From assembly GCA_021300055.1 (NCBI GenBank), contig JAJTHU010000127.1, forward strand, positions 1 through 12,129: a DNA stretch of 12,129 nucleotides. Reading direction: 5' to 3'. Of this stretch, positions 5,814 to 12,129 are shown one piece after another. Source of the DNA: Nitrosomonadaceae bacterium (lineage in GTDB: Bacteria > Pseudomonadota > Gammaproteobacteria > Burkholderiales > Usitatibacteraceae). The notes under the pieces are model-generated. The model had not been told where the DNA came from and ran no database searches. It was given only the letters and a program-made list of their open reading frames with translations. Both the position numbers and the translations under genes were made by a program. How positions within the stretch are numbered: the first letter of the stretch is position 1; every line of letters starts with the position of its first letter.

Positions 5814-6134
5814 ATGAACAAGATTCGTAAGGGCGACCAAGTCGTCGTGTTGACGGGTAAAGACAAAGGCAAGCGCGGTACCGTGCTGTCGATGGTTCTT
5901 GAATCCGAGCGTATCGTGGTTGAGGGTATCAACCGCGTGAAAAAGCATGCCAAGCCGAACCCGATGAAGGGTACGACGGGCGGCATCGTTGAGAAAGAAA
6001 TGTCGATTCACATTTCCAACGTTGCGATCTTCAACCCGACCTCCGGTAAAGCGGATCGCGTCGGCTTCAAGACCTTGGGCGATCAACGCAAAGTGCGCGT
6101 GTTCCGCTCCAACGGCGAACAGATTGACGCTTAA
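5814..6134 (+). CDS. rplX: 50S ribosomal protein L24
   Basis: A 106-residue assembly-initiating protein that binds 23S rRNA domain I early in 50S formation and sits near the peptide exit tunnel. The KOW motif covers about residues 5-30 (KGDQVVVLTGKDKGKRGTV), followed by the basic INRVKKHAKPN segment from residue 39. E. coli L24 is 104 residues. AAGGAG at 5802-5807 overlaps the rplN stop codon and lies 6 bases before ATG, so translation of the two is probably coupled. Confidence 0.99.
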   Translation: MNKIRKGDQVVVLTGKDKGKRGTVLSMVLESERIVVEGINRVKKHAKPNPMKGTTGGIVEKEMSIHISNVAIFNPTSGKADRVGFKTLGDQRKVRVFRSNGEQIDA

Positions 6135-6148
6135 GGAGGCGATGAAAA

Positions 6149-6688
6149 ATGGCTCGACTCCGTAGTTTTTATAAAGAAACCGTTGTGCCGAAGCTCATGA
6201 AAGACTTCGGCTACAAGTCCGTTATGGAAGTGCCGCGTATCACCAAGATCACCTTGAACATGGGTGTGGGTGAAGCGGTCGCCGACAAGAAAATCATGGA
6301 ACACGCCGTAGGCGACATGACCAAGATTGCTGGTCAAAAGCCTGTGGTGACCAAGTCGAAGAAGTCGATCGCCGGCTTCAAGATTCGCGACGGTTACCCG
6401 ATCGGTTGCATGGTGACGCTGCGTCAAGAGCGCATGTATGAATTCCTTGACCGCCTGATCACCGTGTCCTTGCCACGTGTTCGCGATTTCCGCGGCATCT
6501 CCGGTCGTTCGTTCGACGGTCGTGGCAACTACAACATGGGCGTCAAGGAACAGATCATTTTCCCGGAGATCGAGTACGACAAGATCGACGCGATCCGCGG
6601 TATGAATATTTCCATCACGACCACTGCCAAGACTGACGCTGAAGCAAAAGCGTTGTTGGCAGCGTTCAAGTTCCCGTTCAGAGGTTAA
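6149..6688 (+). CDS. rplE: 50S ribosomal protein L5
   Basis: A 179-residue protein, the same length as in E. coli, that binds 5S rRNA with L18 and L25 in the central protuberance and contacts P-site tRNA. The conserved VPRITKITLNMGVG stretch is at 28-41, and FRGISGRSFDGRGNYNMG lies in the C-terminal half. The Shine-Dalgarno AAGGAGG (6133-6139) overlaps the rplX stop and is 9 bases from ATG 6149. An ATG at 6142 is out of frame, only 2 bases from the Shine-Dalgarno, and opens a seven-codon dead end, so it is not the start. In E. coli, S8 represses spc at the start of this gene; a 7-bp hairpin is present at 6187-6211 here. Confidence 0.99.
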   Translation: MARLRSFYKETVVPKLMKDFGYKSVMEVPRITKITLNMGVGEAVADKKIMEHAVGDMTKIAGQKPVVTKSKKSIAGFKIRDGYPIGCMVTLRQERMYEFLDRLITVSLPRVRDFRGISGRSFDGRGNYNMGVKEQIIFPEIEYDKIDAIRGMNISITTTAKTDAEAKALLAAFKFPFRG

Positions 6689-6692
6689 GCGC

Positions 6693-6998
6693 ATGGCCAA
6701 ACTTGCACTCATTAACCGTCAGGTCAAGCGCGAGAAACTCGTCGCGAAGTTCAAGGCCAAGCGCGAAGCGCTGATGAAGATCATCGACGACCAGAGCGTT
6801 TCTGAAGAAGAGCGTTATCAGGCTCGTCTTAAGTTGCAGGCGTTGCCGCGCAACGCCAACCCAACGCGTCTGCGCAACCGTTGCGCGATCACGGGTCGTC
6901 CACGCGGAACCTTCCGCAAGTTCGGTCTGGGTCGTATCAAGTTGCGTGAAATTGCCATGCGCGGCGAAGTGCCGGGCCTGGTTAAGGCTAGCTGGTAA
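6693..6998 (+). CDS. rpsN: 30S ribosomal protein S14 (zinc-free form)
   Basis: A 101-residue protein of the 30S head, bound near helices of the 16S rRNA 3' major domain and important for late 30S assembly. Full-length form like E. coli S14 (101), with an N-terminal basic helix and the C-terminal block RLRNRCAITGRPRG followed by RKFGLGRIKLRE. It has a single cysteine and no paired CxxC, so it is the zinc-independent type. GAGG (6681-6684), inside the end of rplE, is 8 bases from ATG, and only four bases separate the two genes. Confidence 0.99.
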   Translation: MAKLALINRQVKREKLVAKFKAKREALMKIIDDQSVSEEERYQARLKLQALPRNANPTRLRNRCAITGRPRGTFRKFGLGRIKLREIAMRGEVPGLVKASW

Positions 6999-7024
6999 GC
7001 CTACGGAAAGAGCGGAGAGAAATT

Positions 7025-7420
7025 ATGAGCATGAGTGATCCGATCGCCGATATGCTGACCCGCATTCGCAATGCGCAGCAGTCGGAAAAAGTTGATGTGA
7101 CGATGCCTTCTTCCAAGGTGAAGGTGGCAATCGCCAAAGTGCTGAAAGACGAAGGCTACATCGAAGGTTTTGATGTGCGCACCGTCGACGGCAAATCGGA
7201 ATTGAACGTTGGCCTGAAGTATTACGCGGGCAAGCCGGTAATCGAGAAGATCGAGCGCGTATCGCGCCCTGGTCTGCGCATTTACCGTGGCCGCGAAGAC
7301 ATCAAGCCTGTGATGAACGGACTGGGCGTGGCGATCGTATCGACCTCGCGCGGTGTGATGACTGATCGTAAAGCGCGTGCTACCGGTGTCGGTGGTGAAG
7401 TGCTCTGCATCGTCGTTTAA
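7025..7420 (+). CDS. rpsH: 30S ribosomal protein S8
   Basis: A 131-residue primary 16S rRNA-binding protein of the 30S platform that contacts helix 21 and nucleates central-domain assembly. In enteric bacteria it is also the translational repressor of the spc operon. It opens with MSMSDPIADMLTRIRNAQ, a common betaproteobacterial form, and ends with the conserved STSRGVMT and GGEVLCIVV strands that form the RNA-binding surface. GGAG at 7014-7017, 7 bases before ATG 7025, favours this start over the in-frame ATG at 7031. Confidence 0.99.
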   Translation: MSMSDPIADMLTRIRNAQQSEKVDVTMPSSKVKVAIAKVLKDEGYIEGFDVRTVDGKSELNVGLKYYAGKPVIEKIERVSRPGLRIYRGREDIKPVMNGLGVAIVSTSRGVMTDRKARATGVGGEVLCIVV

Positions 7421-7431
7421 GGAGTAGCCAC

Positions 7432-7965
7432 ATGTCTCGCGTAGGTAAGCTCCCCGTTACGGTTCCAGCCAAAGTCGAAGTGACGCTGGCAGCGACCGAA
7501 ATCACCGTCAAGGGTCCACTGGGCACCTTGAAGCAAGCGGCGTCGAGCCTCGTCAACGTCAAGAAAGACGGCGACAAACTCGTCATCGAGGCGGCGAACG
7601 ATTCGCAAGCAGCAAACGCCATGTCTGGCACGATGCGCGCGCTGTTGGCCAACATGGTCAAGGGCGTCGAAAAAGGATTCGAGCGCAAGCTGAACTTGGT
7701 CGGCGTTGGTTACAAGGCCGCTGTCCAAGGCAACAAATTGAATCTGGCGCTTGGGTATTCGCACCCAGTTGTCCACGATCTTCCGGAAGGTGTGAAGGCG
7801 GTAACGCCTACGCCAACCGAGATCATCCTCACGGGCGTTGACAAGCAGAAGGTCGGCCAAGTTGCTGCCGTTGTCCGCAGCTACCGTCCTCCCGAGCCTT
7901 ACAAAGGCAAAGGCGTACGTTACGCTGAGGAAGTCATCGTGCTCAAAGAGACGAAGAAGAAGTAA
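7432..7965 (+). CDS. rplF: 50S ribosomal protein L6
   Basis: A 177-residue protein (E. coli also 177) made of two similar alpha/beta domains; it binds 23S rRNA near the factor-binding centre and the sarcin-ricin loop. It opens SRVGKLPVTVP, has GVGYKAAVQG at the domain junction and the C-terminal signature RPPEPYKGKGVRY. GGAG (7421-7424) directly follows the rpsH stop and is 7 bases from ATG. Confidence 0.99.
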   Translation: MSRVGKLPVTVPAKVEVTLAATEITVKGPLGTLKQAASSLVNVKKDGDKLVIEAANDSQAANAMSGTMRALLANMVKGVEKGFERKLNLVGVGYKAAVQGNKLNLALGYSHPVVHDLPEGVKAVTPTPTEIILTGVDKQKVGQVAAVVRSYRPPEPYKGKGVRYAEEVIVLKETKKK

Positions 7966-7976
7966 GGAAGGCAGCC

Positions 7977-8333
7977 ATGAACGACAAAAAAACATCTCGT
8001 CTGCGTCGTGCCGCAAAAACGCGCGCCACGATCTCTCGTCTCAAGGCCACCCGCCTTACTGTGCATCGCACCAACCTGCACATTTATGCGCAGGTCATCG
8101 ACGCCACTGGTCAAAAAGTGCTCGCCTCTGCCTCGACCGCAGAAAAAGAGCTTCGTGCCGGCGTCAAGAACGGCGGCAACGCCGCTGCCGCAGCCGAAGT
8201 TGGCAAGCGCATTGCTGAACGCGCAAAAGCTGCTGGCGTTACTGATGTCGCCTTCGATCGTGCTGGCTTTGCCTATCACGGCCGTATCAAGGCTCTTGCT
8301 GATGCCGCGCGCGAAGCTGGCCTCAAGTTCTAA
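7977..8333 (+). CDS. rplR: 50S ribosomal protein L18
   Basis: A 118-residue protein that binds 5S rRNA together with L5 and anchors it in the central protuberance. The N-terminus is a basic tail (RLRRAAKTRATI); the core strand RLTVHRTNLHIYAQVID and the C-terminal FDRAGFAYHGRIKALADAAR are characteristic. E. coli L18 has 117 residues. AAGGAAGG at 7964-7971 overlaps the end of rplF and serves as Shine-Dalgarno. Confidence 0.99.
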   Translation: MNDKKTSRLRRAAKTRATISRLKATRLTVHRTNLHIYAQVIDATGQKVLASASTAEKELRAGVKNGGNAAAAAEVGKRIAERAKAAGVTDVAFDRAGFAYHGRIKALADAAREAGLKF

Positions 8334-8356
8334 CGGGTTCAAGTAAAGGTTTCCAA

Positions 8357-8866
8357 ATGGCAAAACCAGATATGCAGGAAAAAGAAGGCGACGGCCTGCG
8401 CGAGAAGATGATCTCGGTAAACCGCGTCACCAAAGTGGTGAAGGGTGGTCGCATCTTGGGATTCGCAGCGCTGACCGTGGTCGGTGACGGCGATGGCCGC
8501 GTCGGCATGGGCAAGGGCAAGTCGAAAGAAGTCCCTGTTGCTGTGCAAAAGGCAATGGAACAGGCCCGTCGCAAGCTGGTGAAGATCCCGCTCAAGAACG
8601 GCACCTTGCATCATGAAGTTATCGGCAAGCACGGCGGCACGAAAGTGTTCATGCAGCCAGCGCCTGAAGGTAACGGTATCAAGGCTGGTGGCGCAATGCG
8701 CGCGGTTTTTGAGGTGATGGGTATTACCAACATCTCCGCGAAATGCCACGGCTCAACCAATCCTTACAACGTTGTGCGTGCGACCCTCGACGGTCTTGCG
8801 CAGATTTCGCGTCCGTCTGAAGTTGCTGCGAAGCGCGGCAAGACGGTTGAAGAAATCCTCGGCTAA
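8357..8866 (+). CDS. rpsE: 30S ribosomal protein S5
   Basis: A 169-residue protein at the 30S solvent side and decoding region; it affects accuracy, and spectinomycin-resistance changes map to its N-terminal loop in other bacteria. The double-stranded-RNA-binding-like domain begins with EKMISVNRVTKVVKGG and the G-rich GDGDGRVGMGKGKSKEVP. The C-terminal S5 domain has GGTKVFMQPAP and NPYNVVRATLDGL. The Shine-Dalgarno is a modest AAAGG before ATG 8357, 23 bases after rplR. Confidence 0.99.
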   Translation: MAKPDMQEKEGDGLREKMISVNRVTKVVKGGRILGFAALTVVGDGDGRVGMGKGKSKEVPVAVQKAMEQARRKLVKIPLKNGTLHHEVIGKHGGTKVFMQPAPEGNGIKAGGAMRAVFEVMGITNISAKCHGSTNPYNVVRATLDGLAQISRPSEVAAKRGKTVEEILG

Positions 8867-8878
8867 TCGGGGTTCACT

Positions 8879-9064
8879 ATGAGCAACCAGAAAACCATCA
8901 AAGTCACGCTGATGAAGAGCGTCATTGGTCGTCTCGAGGCGCACAAAGCGTGCGTTCGCGGACTCGGCCTGAAGCGTCGTCATCACACCGTCACCGTCAT
9001 CGACACTCCTGCCAATCGCGGCATGATCAACAAAGTGAGCTACATGCTCCGCGTTGAAGGCTAA
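8879..9064 (+). CDS. rpmD: 50S ribosomal protein L30
   Basis: A 61-residue protein of the 50S subunit that binds 23S rRNA on the solvent side. Ferredoxin-like fold; conserved VRGLGLKRR and RGMINKVSYM segments. Slightly longer than E. coli L30 (59). The start is ATG 8879; the only ribosome-site candidate is GGGG at 8869-8872. It lies between rpsE and rplO as usual. Confidence 0.98.
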   Translation: MSNQKTIKVTLMKSVIGRLEAHKACVRGLGLKRRHHTVTVIDTPANRGMINKVSYMLRVEG

Positions 9065-9076
9065 AGGTTAAGCACC

Positions 9077-9523
9077 ATGGAACTCAATACCATCAAACCA
9101 GCTGAGGGTTCGAAAAAGAACCGTCGTCGCGTTGGTCGCGGCATCGGCTCTGGCCTTGGCAAGACCGCAGGTCGTGGCCACAAAGGTCAGAAATCGCGTT
9201 CGGGCGGCTTCCACAAGGTCGGCTTCGAAGGCGGTCAGATGCCTCTGCAGCGTCGTTTGCCAAAGCGCGGCTTCATTTCGCTCACGCGCAACGACACGCA
9301 GCAAGTTCGCCTCTCCGAAATCGCTAAGTTGCCGGTTGATACGGTTGACCTGCTGGTGCTGAAGCAAGCGAATCTGATTGCGCCGGGCGCATTGGCAGCG
9401 AAGGTGTTCCTGTCGGGCGAAATCACCAAGAAGGTGAAGCTCGTTGGTATCGGCGCGACTAAAGGCGCTAAAGCGGCTATTGAAGCAGCAGGTGGTTCGA
9501 TCGAAGCTGCACCAGCAGCGTAA
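9077..9523 (+). CDS. rplO: 50S ribosomal protein L15
   Basis: A 148-residue late-assembly protein that reaches into the 50S core through a long basic N-terminal extension rich in glycine and arginine (GRGIGSGLGKTAGRGHKG from about residue 20). GFEGGQMPLQRRLPKRGF follows, and the C-terminal globular domain includes KVKLVGIGA near the end. E. coli L15 has 144 residues. AAAGGT overlaps the rpmD stop and precedes ATG 9077. The last codons contain a small hairpin (GCTGC 9506-9510, GCAGC 9515-9519). Confidence 0.99.
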   Translation: MELNTIKPAEGSKKNRRRVGRGIGSGLGKTAGRGHKGQKSRSGGFHKVGFEGGQMPLQRRLPKRGFISLTRNDTQQVRLSEIAKLPVDTVDLLVLKQANLIAPGALAAKVFLSGEITKKVKLVGIGATKGAKAAIEAAGGSIEAAPAA

Positions 9524-9562
9524 CGGATCGATCCAAGAACCAATATCCACTAGGTAAAACGT

Positions 9563-10885
9563 TTGGCTACTAATCCACTGGCAGCAATTGGCAAGATGGG
9601 CGACCTTAAGCGTCGCCTGATCTTCCTCGTGCTCGCACTCATCGTATTCCGTATCGGTACGCACATTCCGGTCCCAGGAATCGATCCAGTCGAACTCGGT
9701 AAGCTGTTTGATTCGCAAGGCGGCGGCATCCTGAACATGTTCAACATGTTCTCGGGAGGCGCATTGTCGCGTTTCTCCGTATTTGCACTGGGAATCATGC
9801 CGTACATCACGGCATCGATCATGATGCAGCTCTTCACCATCGTTTCGCCGCAGCTCGAAGCGTTGAAGAAAGAGGGTGAGGCTGGTCGCCGCAAGATTAC
9901 CCAGTACACGCGCTACGGCACTGTGGTTTTGGCGCTGTTCCAATCGTACGGCATCTCGATTGCCCTGCAATCGCAGCAAGGCTTGGTACTCAATCCGGGT
10001 GTGATGTTCACCTTTGTGACCGTCGTGACCTTGGTTAGCGGTACGATGTTCTTGATGTGGTTGGGTGAGCAAATCACCGAGCGCGGCATCGGCAACGGTA
10101 TTTCGCTGATTATTTTTGCGGGCATCGTTGCAGGCCTGCCAGGCGCCATCGGCGGCACCTTGGAATTGCAGCGCACTGGCGCGATGTCGATCGCCGCGTT
10201 GCTCTTCATCATCGCCTTGGTGGTCGCAGTGACCTACTTCGTGGTGTTCGTTGAGCGCGGTCAGCGCAAGATTCTGGTGAATTACGCAAAGCGTCAGGTT
10301 GGCAACAAGCTGTACGGTGGTCAGTCGTCTCACCTGCCACTCAAGCTCAACATGTCTGGTGTGATTCCGCCGATCTTTGCTTCGTCGATTATTTTGTTCC
10401 CTGCGACTGCGGCAAATTGGTTTGCGTCGAGCGACCGTATGGTGTGGTTGAAGGACTTGGGTCAAGCGCTTTCGCCCGGTCAGCCGCTCTACACGATGCT
10501 CTACGCGGCAGCCATCATCTTCTTCTGCTTCTTCTATACGGCCTTGGTGTTCAACTCGAAGGAAACGGCAGAAAACCTGAAGAAGAGCGGCGCGTTCGTC
10601 CCCGGCATTCGTCCCGGCGAGCAAACCGCACGCTACATTGACAAGATCTTGATGCGTTTGACCTTGGTCGGCGCCGCTTACATCACCGCCGTTTGTCTGC
10701 TACCTGAATTTCTGCACATGCGCTGGAACGTGCCGTTCTACTTCGGTGGCACTTCCCTGCTGATTATCGTGGTGACAACGATGGACTTCATGGCGCAGTT
10801 GCAAGCCTACTTGATGTCACACCAGTACGAGAGCTTGCTCAAGAAAGCAAACTTCAAGGGTGGTGCGGGCTTCCCCGTACGCTAA
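9563..10885 (+). CDS. secY: SecY, channel subunit of the Sec translocon
   Basis: A 440-residue polytopic inner-membrane protein with ten expected helices, forming with SecE and SecG the channel for protein export and membrane insertion driven by SecA or the ribosome. IPVPGIDP at 35-42 follows the first helix; the family signature GIMPYITASIMMQL and the LMWLGEQITERGIGNG loop are present. E. coli SecY has 443 residues. The start codon is TTG at 9563, giving the usual N-terminus MATNPLAA; no ATG fits the expected N-terminus, the next in-frame one being residue 12. AGGT at 9552-9555 is a weak ribosome site at about 8 bases. The 39-base spacer after rplO is longer than most in this operon, consistent with separately tuned translation. 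Confidence 0.98.
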   Translation: MATNPLAAIGKMGDLKRRLIFLVLALIVFRIGTHIPVPGIDPVELGKLFDSQGGGILNMFNMFSGGALSRFSVFALGIMPYITASIMMQLFTIVSPQLEALKKEGEAGRRKITQYTRYGTVVLALFQSYGISIALQSQQGLVLNPGVMFTFVTVVTLVSGTMFLMWLGEQITERGIGNGISLIIFAGIVAGLPGAIGGTLELQRTGAMSIAALLFIIALVVAVTYFVVFVERGQRKILVNYAKRQVGNKLYGGQSSHLPLKLNMSGVIPPIFASSIILFPATAANWFASSDRMVWLKDLGQALSPGQPLYTMLYAAAIIFFCFFYTALVFNSKETAENLKKSGAFVPGIRPGEQTARYIDKILMRLTLVGAAYITAVCLLPEFLHMRWNVPFYFGGTSLLIIVVTTMDFMAQLQAYLMSHQYESLLKKANFKGGAGFPVR

Positions 10886-10912
10886 ACGCACATAGGATTC
10901 GGCAGCGACTTA

Positions 10913-11131
10913 ATGGCCAAAGAAGAAACGATTCAAATGCAGGGCGAGATCCTGGAGACATTGCCTAACGCGATGTTCCGGGTGAAGTTGGAAAACGGGC
11001 ATGTCGTATTGGGTCACATTTCCGGAAAGATGCGGATGCACTACATCCGAATCCTGCCGGGTGACAAGGTAACAGTAGAGATTTCGCCCTACGATTTAAC
11101 GAAAGCACGTATTACCTTCCGCGCCAAATAA
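10913..11131 (+). CDS. infA: Translation initiation factor IF-1
   Basis: A 72-residue OB-fold (S1-like) protein, the same length as in E. coli, that binds the 30S A site during initiation and modulates IF-2 and IF-3. It begins MAKEETIQMQGEILETLPN; the strand NAMFRVKLENGHVVLGHISG and the terminal ISPYDLTKARITFRAK are family hallmarks. The place between secY and rpmJ is usual in betaproteobacteria; in E. coli infA lies elsewhere. No good Shine-Dalgarno is seen: AGGA at 10894-10897 is 15 bases from ATG. Confidence 0.99.
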   Translation: MAKEETIQMQGEILETLPNAMFRVKLENGHVVLGHISGKMRMHYIRILPGDKVTVEISPYDLTKARITFRAK

Positions 11132-11153
11132 GGCGGGAAGCAAGGAGAAAACA

Positions 11154-11267
11154 ATGCGAGTTCAAGCATCCGTCAAAAAAATCTGCCGCAATTGCAAATT
11201 GGTTCGTCGCAAGGGCGTCTTGCGCGTGATCTGTAAAGATCCGCGCCACAAACAGCGCCAAGGCTAA
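11154..11267 (+). CDS. rpmJ: 50S ribosomal protein L36 (zinc-ribbon form)
   Basis: A 37-codon gene. It begins MRVQASVKKICRNCK and ends DPRHKQRQG. The zinc ligands C11, C14, C27 and H32 are all present, so this is the zinc-binding (C+) form. L36 is the smallest 50S protein and stabilises 23S rRNA near the factor-binding region at a late assembly stage. AAGGAG at 11142-11147 lies 6 bases before ATG, a strong ribosome site. Confidence 0.98.
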   Translation: MRVQASVKKICRNCKLVRRKGVLRVICKDPRHKQRQG

Positions 11268-11286
11268 AGCGCAACCCCAAGGCTAA
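11258..11286 (+). repeat. 10-bp direct repeat at the rpmJ 3' end
   Basis: CCAAGGCTAA occurs at 11258-11267, where it encodes the end and stop of rpmJ, and again at 11277-11286, 19 bases later in the rpmJ-rpsM spacer. It looks like a small tandem duplication; the second copy adjoins the purine-rich ribosome site of rpsM. Confidence 0.6.
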
Positions 11287-11298
11287 GAGAGAGTCATC

Positions 11299-11661
11299 AT
11301 GGCACGTATTGCTGGTGTAAACATTCCCAATCATCAACATGCAGAGATCGCGCTCACCGCGATCTACGGCATTGGTCGTCACACGGCACAGAAAATCTGT
11401 GAAGCCGCGGGCGTCAACAAGTCGGCAAAGATCAAAGATCTCAACGACAGCGACATGGACAAACTGCGCGAGCAGATTGGCAAGCTAACTGTTGAAGGCG
11501 ATCTGCGTCGCGAAATTTCGATGTCGATCAAGCGCCTTATGGATTTGGGCTGCTACCGCGGCACGCGCCATCGCAAAGGTCTGCCAGTTCGCGGTCAACG
11601 CACTCGCACCAACGCTCGCACGCGCAAGGGTCCGCGCAAAGCAGTGCGTCTGGCCAAATAA
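11299..11661 (+). CDS. rpsM: 30S ribosomal protein S13
   Basis: A 120-residue protein of the 30S head that contacts P-site tRNA and forms bridges to L5 in the 50S subunit. The N-terminal ARIAGVNIPNHQHAEIALT and IYGIGRHTA helix-two-turn-helix are at about 2-32, and the basic tail has GTRHRKGLPVRGQRT and RTRKGPRKA. E. coli S13 has 118 residues. The ribosome site is a purine run (AGAGAGAG, 11286-11293) before ATG 11299. First gene of the alpha operon segment, only 31 bases after rpmJ, with no terminator or promoter that I can see between. Confidence 0.99.
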   Translation: MARIAGVNIPNHQHAEIALTAIYGIGRHTAQKICEAAGVNKSAKIKDLNDSDMDKLREQIGKLTVEGDLRREISMSIKRLMDLGCYRGTRHRKGLPVRGQRTRTNARTRKGPRKAVRLAK

Positions 11662-11685
11662 GTTTCGGAAACGAGGTAACTACTC

Positions 11686-12084
11686 ATGGTTAAACCAACA
11701 GCAGCCGCGACCCGCGTCCGCAAAAAGGTCAAGAAGAATGTGTCGGAAGGTATCGCGCACATTCACGCGTCTTTTAACAACACGATCATCACGATCACCG
11801 ATCGCCAAGGCAATGCTTTGTCGTGGGCAACTTCGGGTGGTGCAGGCTTCAAGGGCTCGCGTAAGTCCACGCCTTTTGCAGCGCAGGTTGCTGCAGAAGC
11901 CGCTGGTAAAGCAGCTCAAGAGTGCGGCATCAAGAATCTTGAAGTGCGCATCAAGGGCCCAGGCCCAGGCCGCGAATCGGCTGTGCGTGCGTTGAACGCG
12001 TTGGGCATCAAGATCATGTCGATCGCAGATGTCACGCCCGTTCCGCACAACGGTTGCCGTCCGCCTAAGCGCCGTCGCATGTAA
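11686..12084 (+). CDS. rpsK: 30S ribosomal protein S11
   Basis: A 132-residue platform protein next to the 3' end of 16S rRNA, where it shapes the mRNA exit and Shine-Dalgarno helix region. The basic N-terminus (RVRKKVKKN) is followed by IAHIHASFNNTIITITD, SWATSGGAGFKGSRKSTP and the C-terminal TPVPHNGCRPPKRR, all family-diagnostic. E. coli S11 has 129 residues. GAGG at 11673-11676 lies 9 bases before ATG. Confidence 0.99.
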   Translation: MVKPTAAATRVRKKVKKNVSEGIAHIHASFNNTIITITDRQGNALSWATSGGAGFKGSRKSTPFAAQVAAEAAGKAAQECGIKNLEVRIKGPGPGRESAVRALNALGIKIMSIADVTPVPHNGCRPPKRRRM

Positions 12085-12102
12085 TTCCGGAGAGATATTC
12101 AA

Positions 12103-12129
12103 ATGGCTCGTTATACAGGTCCCAAGTGC
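12103..12129 (+). CDS. rpsD: 30S ribosomal protein S4, first nine codons
   Basis: The window ends in this gene. The nine codons read MARYTGPKC, the N-terminus of S4, which nucleates the 16S 5' domain and in enteric bacteria represses the alpha operon. GGAG at 12089-12092 lies 10 bases before ATG, and rpsD is the expected gene after rpsK. The identity rests on these nine residues plus gene order. Confidence 0.93.

Noticed and set aside
6142..6165. ATG 6142 as the start of rplE or of a small upstream gene.
   Set aside because: It is out of frame with rplE, too close to the Shine-Dalgarno, and stops after seven codons.
9068..10624. A 518-codon open frame on the minus strand opposite rplO and secY.
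   Set aside because: It is antisense to two certain genes, is rich in His, Arg, Asp and Gln as expected from reversing their codons, and resembles no protein family.

Overview
The window reads as the chromosome of a betaproteobacterium. The evidence is the gene order secY-infA-rpmJ-rpsM-rpsK-rpsD and the betaproteobacterial style of the ribosomal proteins, for example an S8 that begins MSMSDPIADML, a zinc-free S14, and an L36 ending PRHKQRQG. The order or genus cannot be fixed from this window. Gene density is high and GC is moderately high.

Positions 1-5434 hold five accessory or metabolic genes. Two are co-oriented on the minus strand: a cystathionine beta-synthase with C-terminal CBS domains, whose 3' end runs off the window, and upstream of it an EamA/DMT-family permease. 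A classical short-chain dehydrogenase/reductase is transcribed divergently from the permease. It converges on a minus-strand pair made of a DGPF/YciI-like protein and an ECF sigma factor with a long C-terminal extension. That pair is the signature of the ECF42 group. A TGTCGA element and a CGTC element sit at promoter spacing upstream of the pair, so it may be autoregulated.

Positions 4836-5434 are a 599-base gene-free junction. It contains the candidate ECF42-type promoter (minus strand), an AT-rich perfect palindrome, a good sigma-70-type promoter (plus strand) and a leader of roughly 280 nt rich in hairpins that precedes rplN.

Positions 5435-12129 are the spc operon and the start of the alpha operon, all on the plus strand and tightly spaced: rplN, rplX, rplE, rpsN, rpsH, rplF, rplR, rpsE, rpmD, rplO, secY, infA, rpmJ, rpsM, rpsK and the first nine codons of rpsD. 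These encode ribosomal proteins of both subunits, the SecY translocon channel and initiation factor IF-1. Most stop codons overlap or adjoin the next Shine-Dalgarno sequence, as expected for translational coupling. In many proteobacteria the S10 operon (ending in rpsQ) lies directly upstream of rplN. Here it does not, so spc starts from its own promoter.

Most of the window is ordinary conserved sequence. The parts that deserve attention are the ECF42/DGPF control region and the long structured spc leader. I see no mobile element, CRISPR array, tRNA or rRNA.
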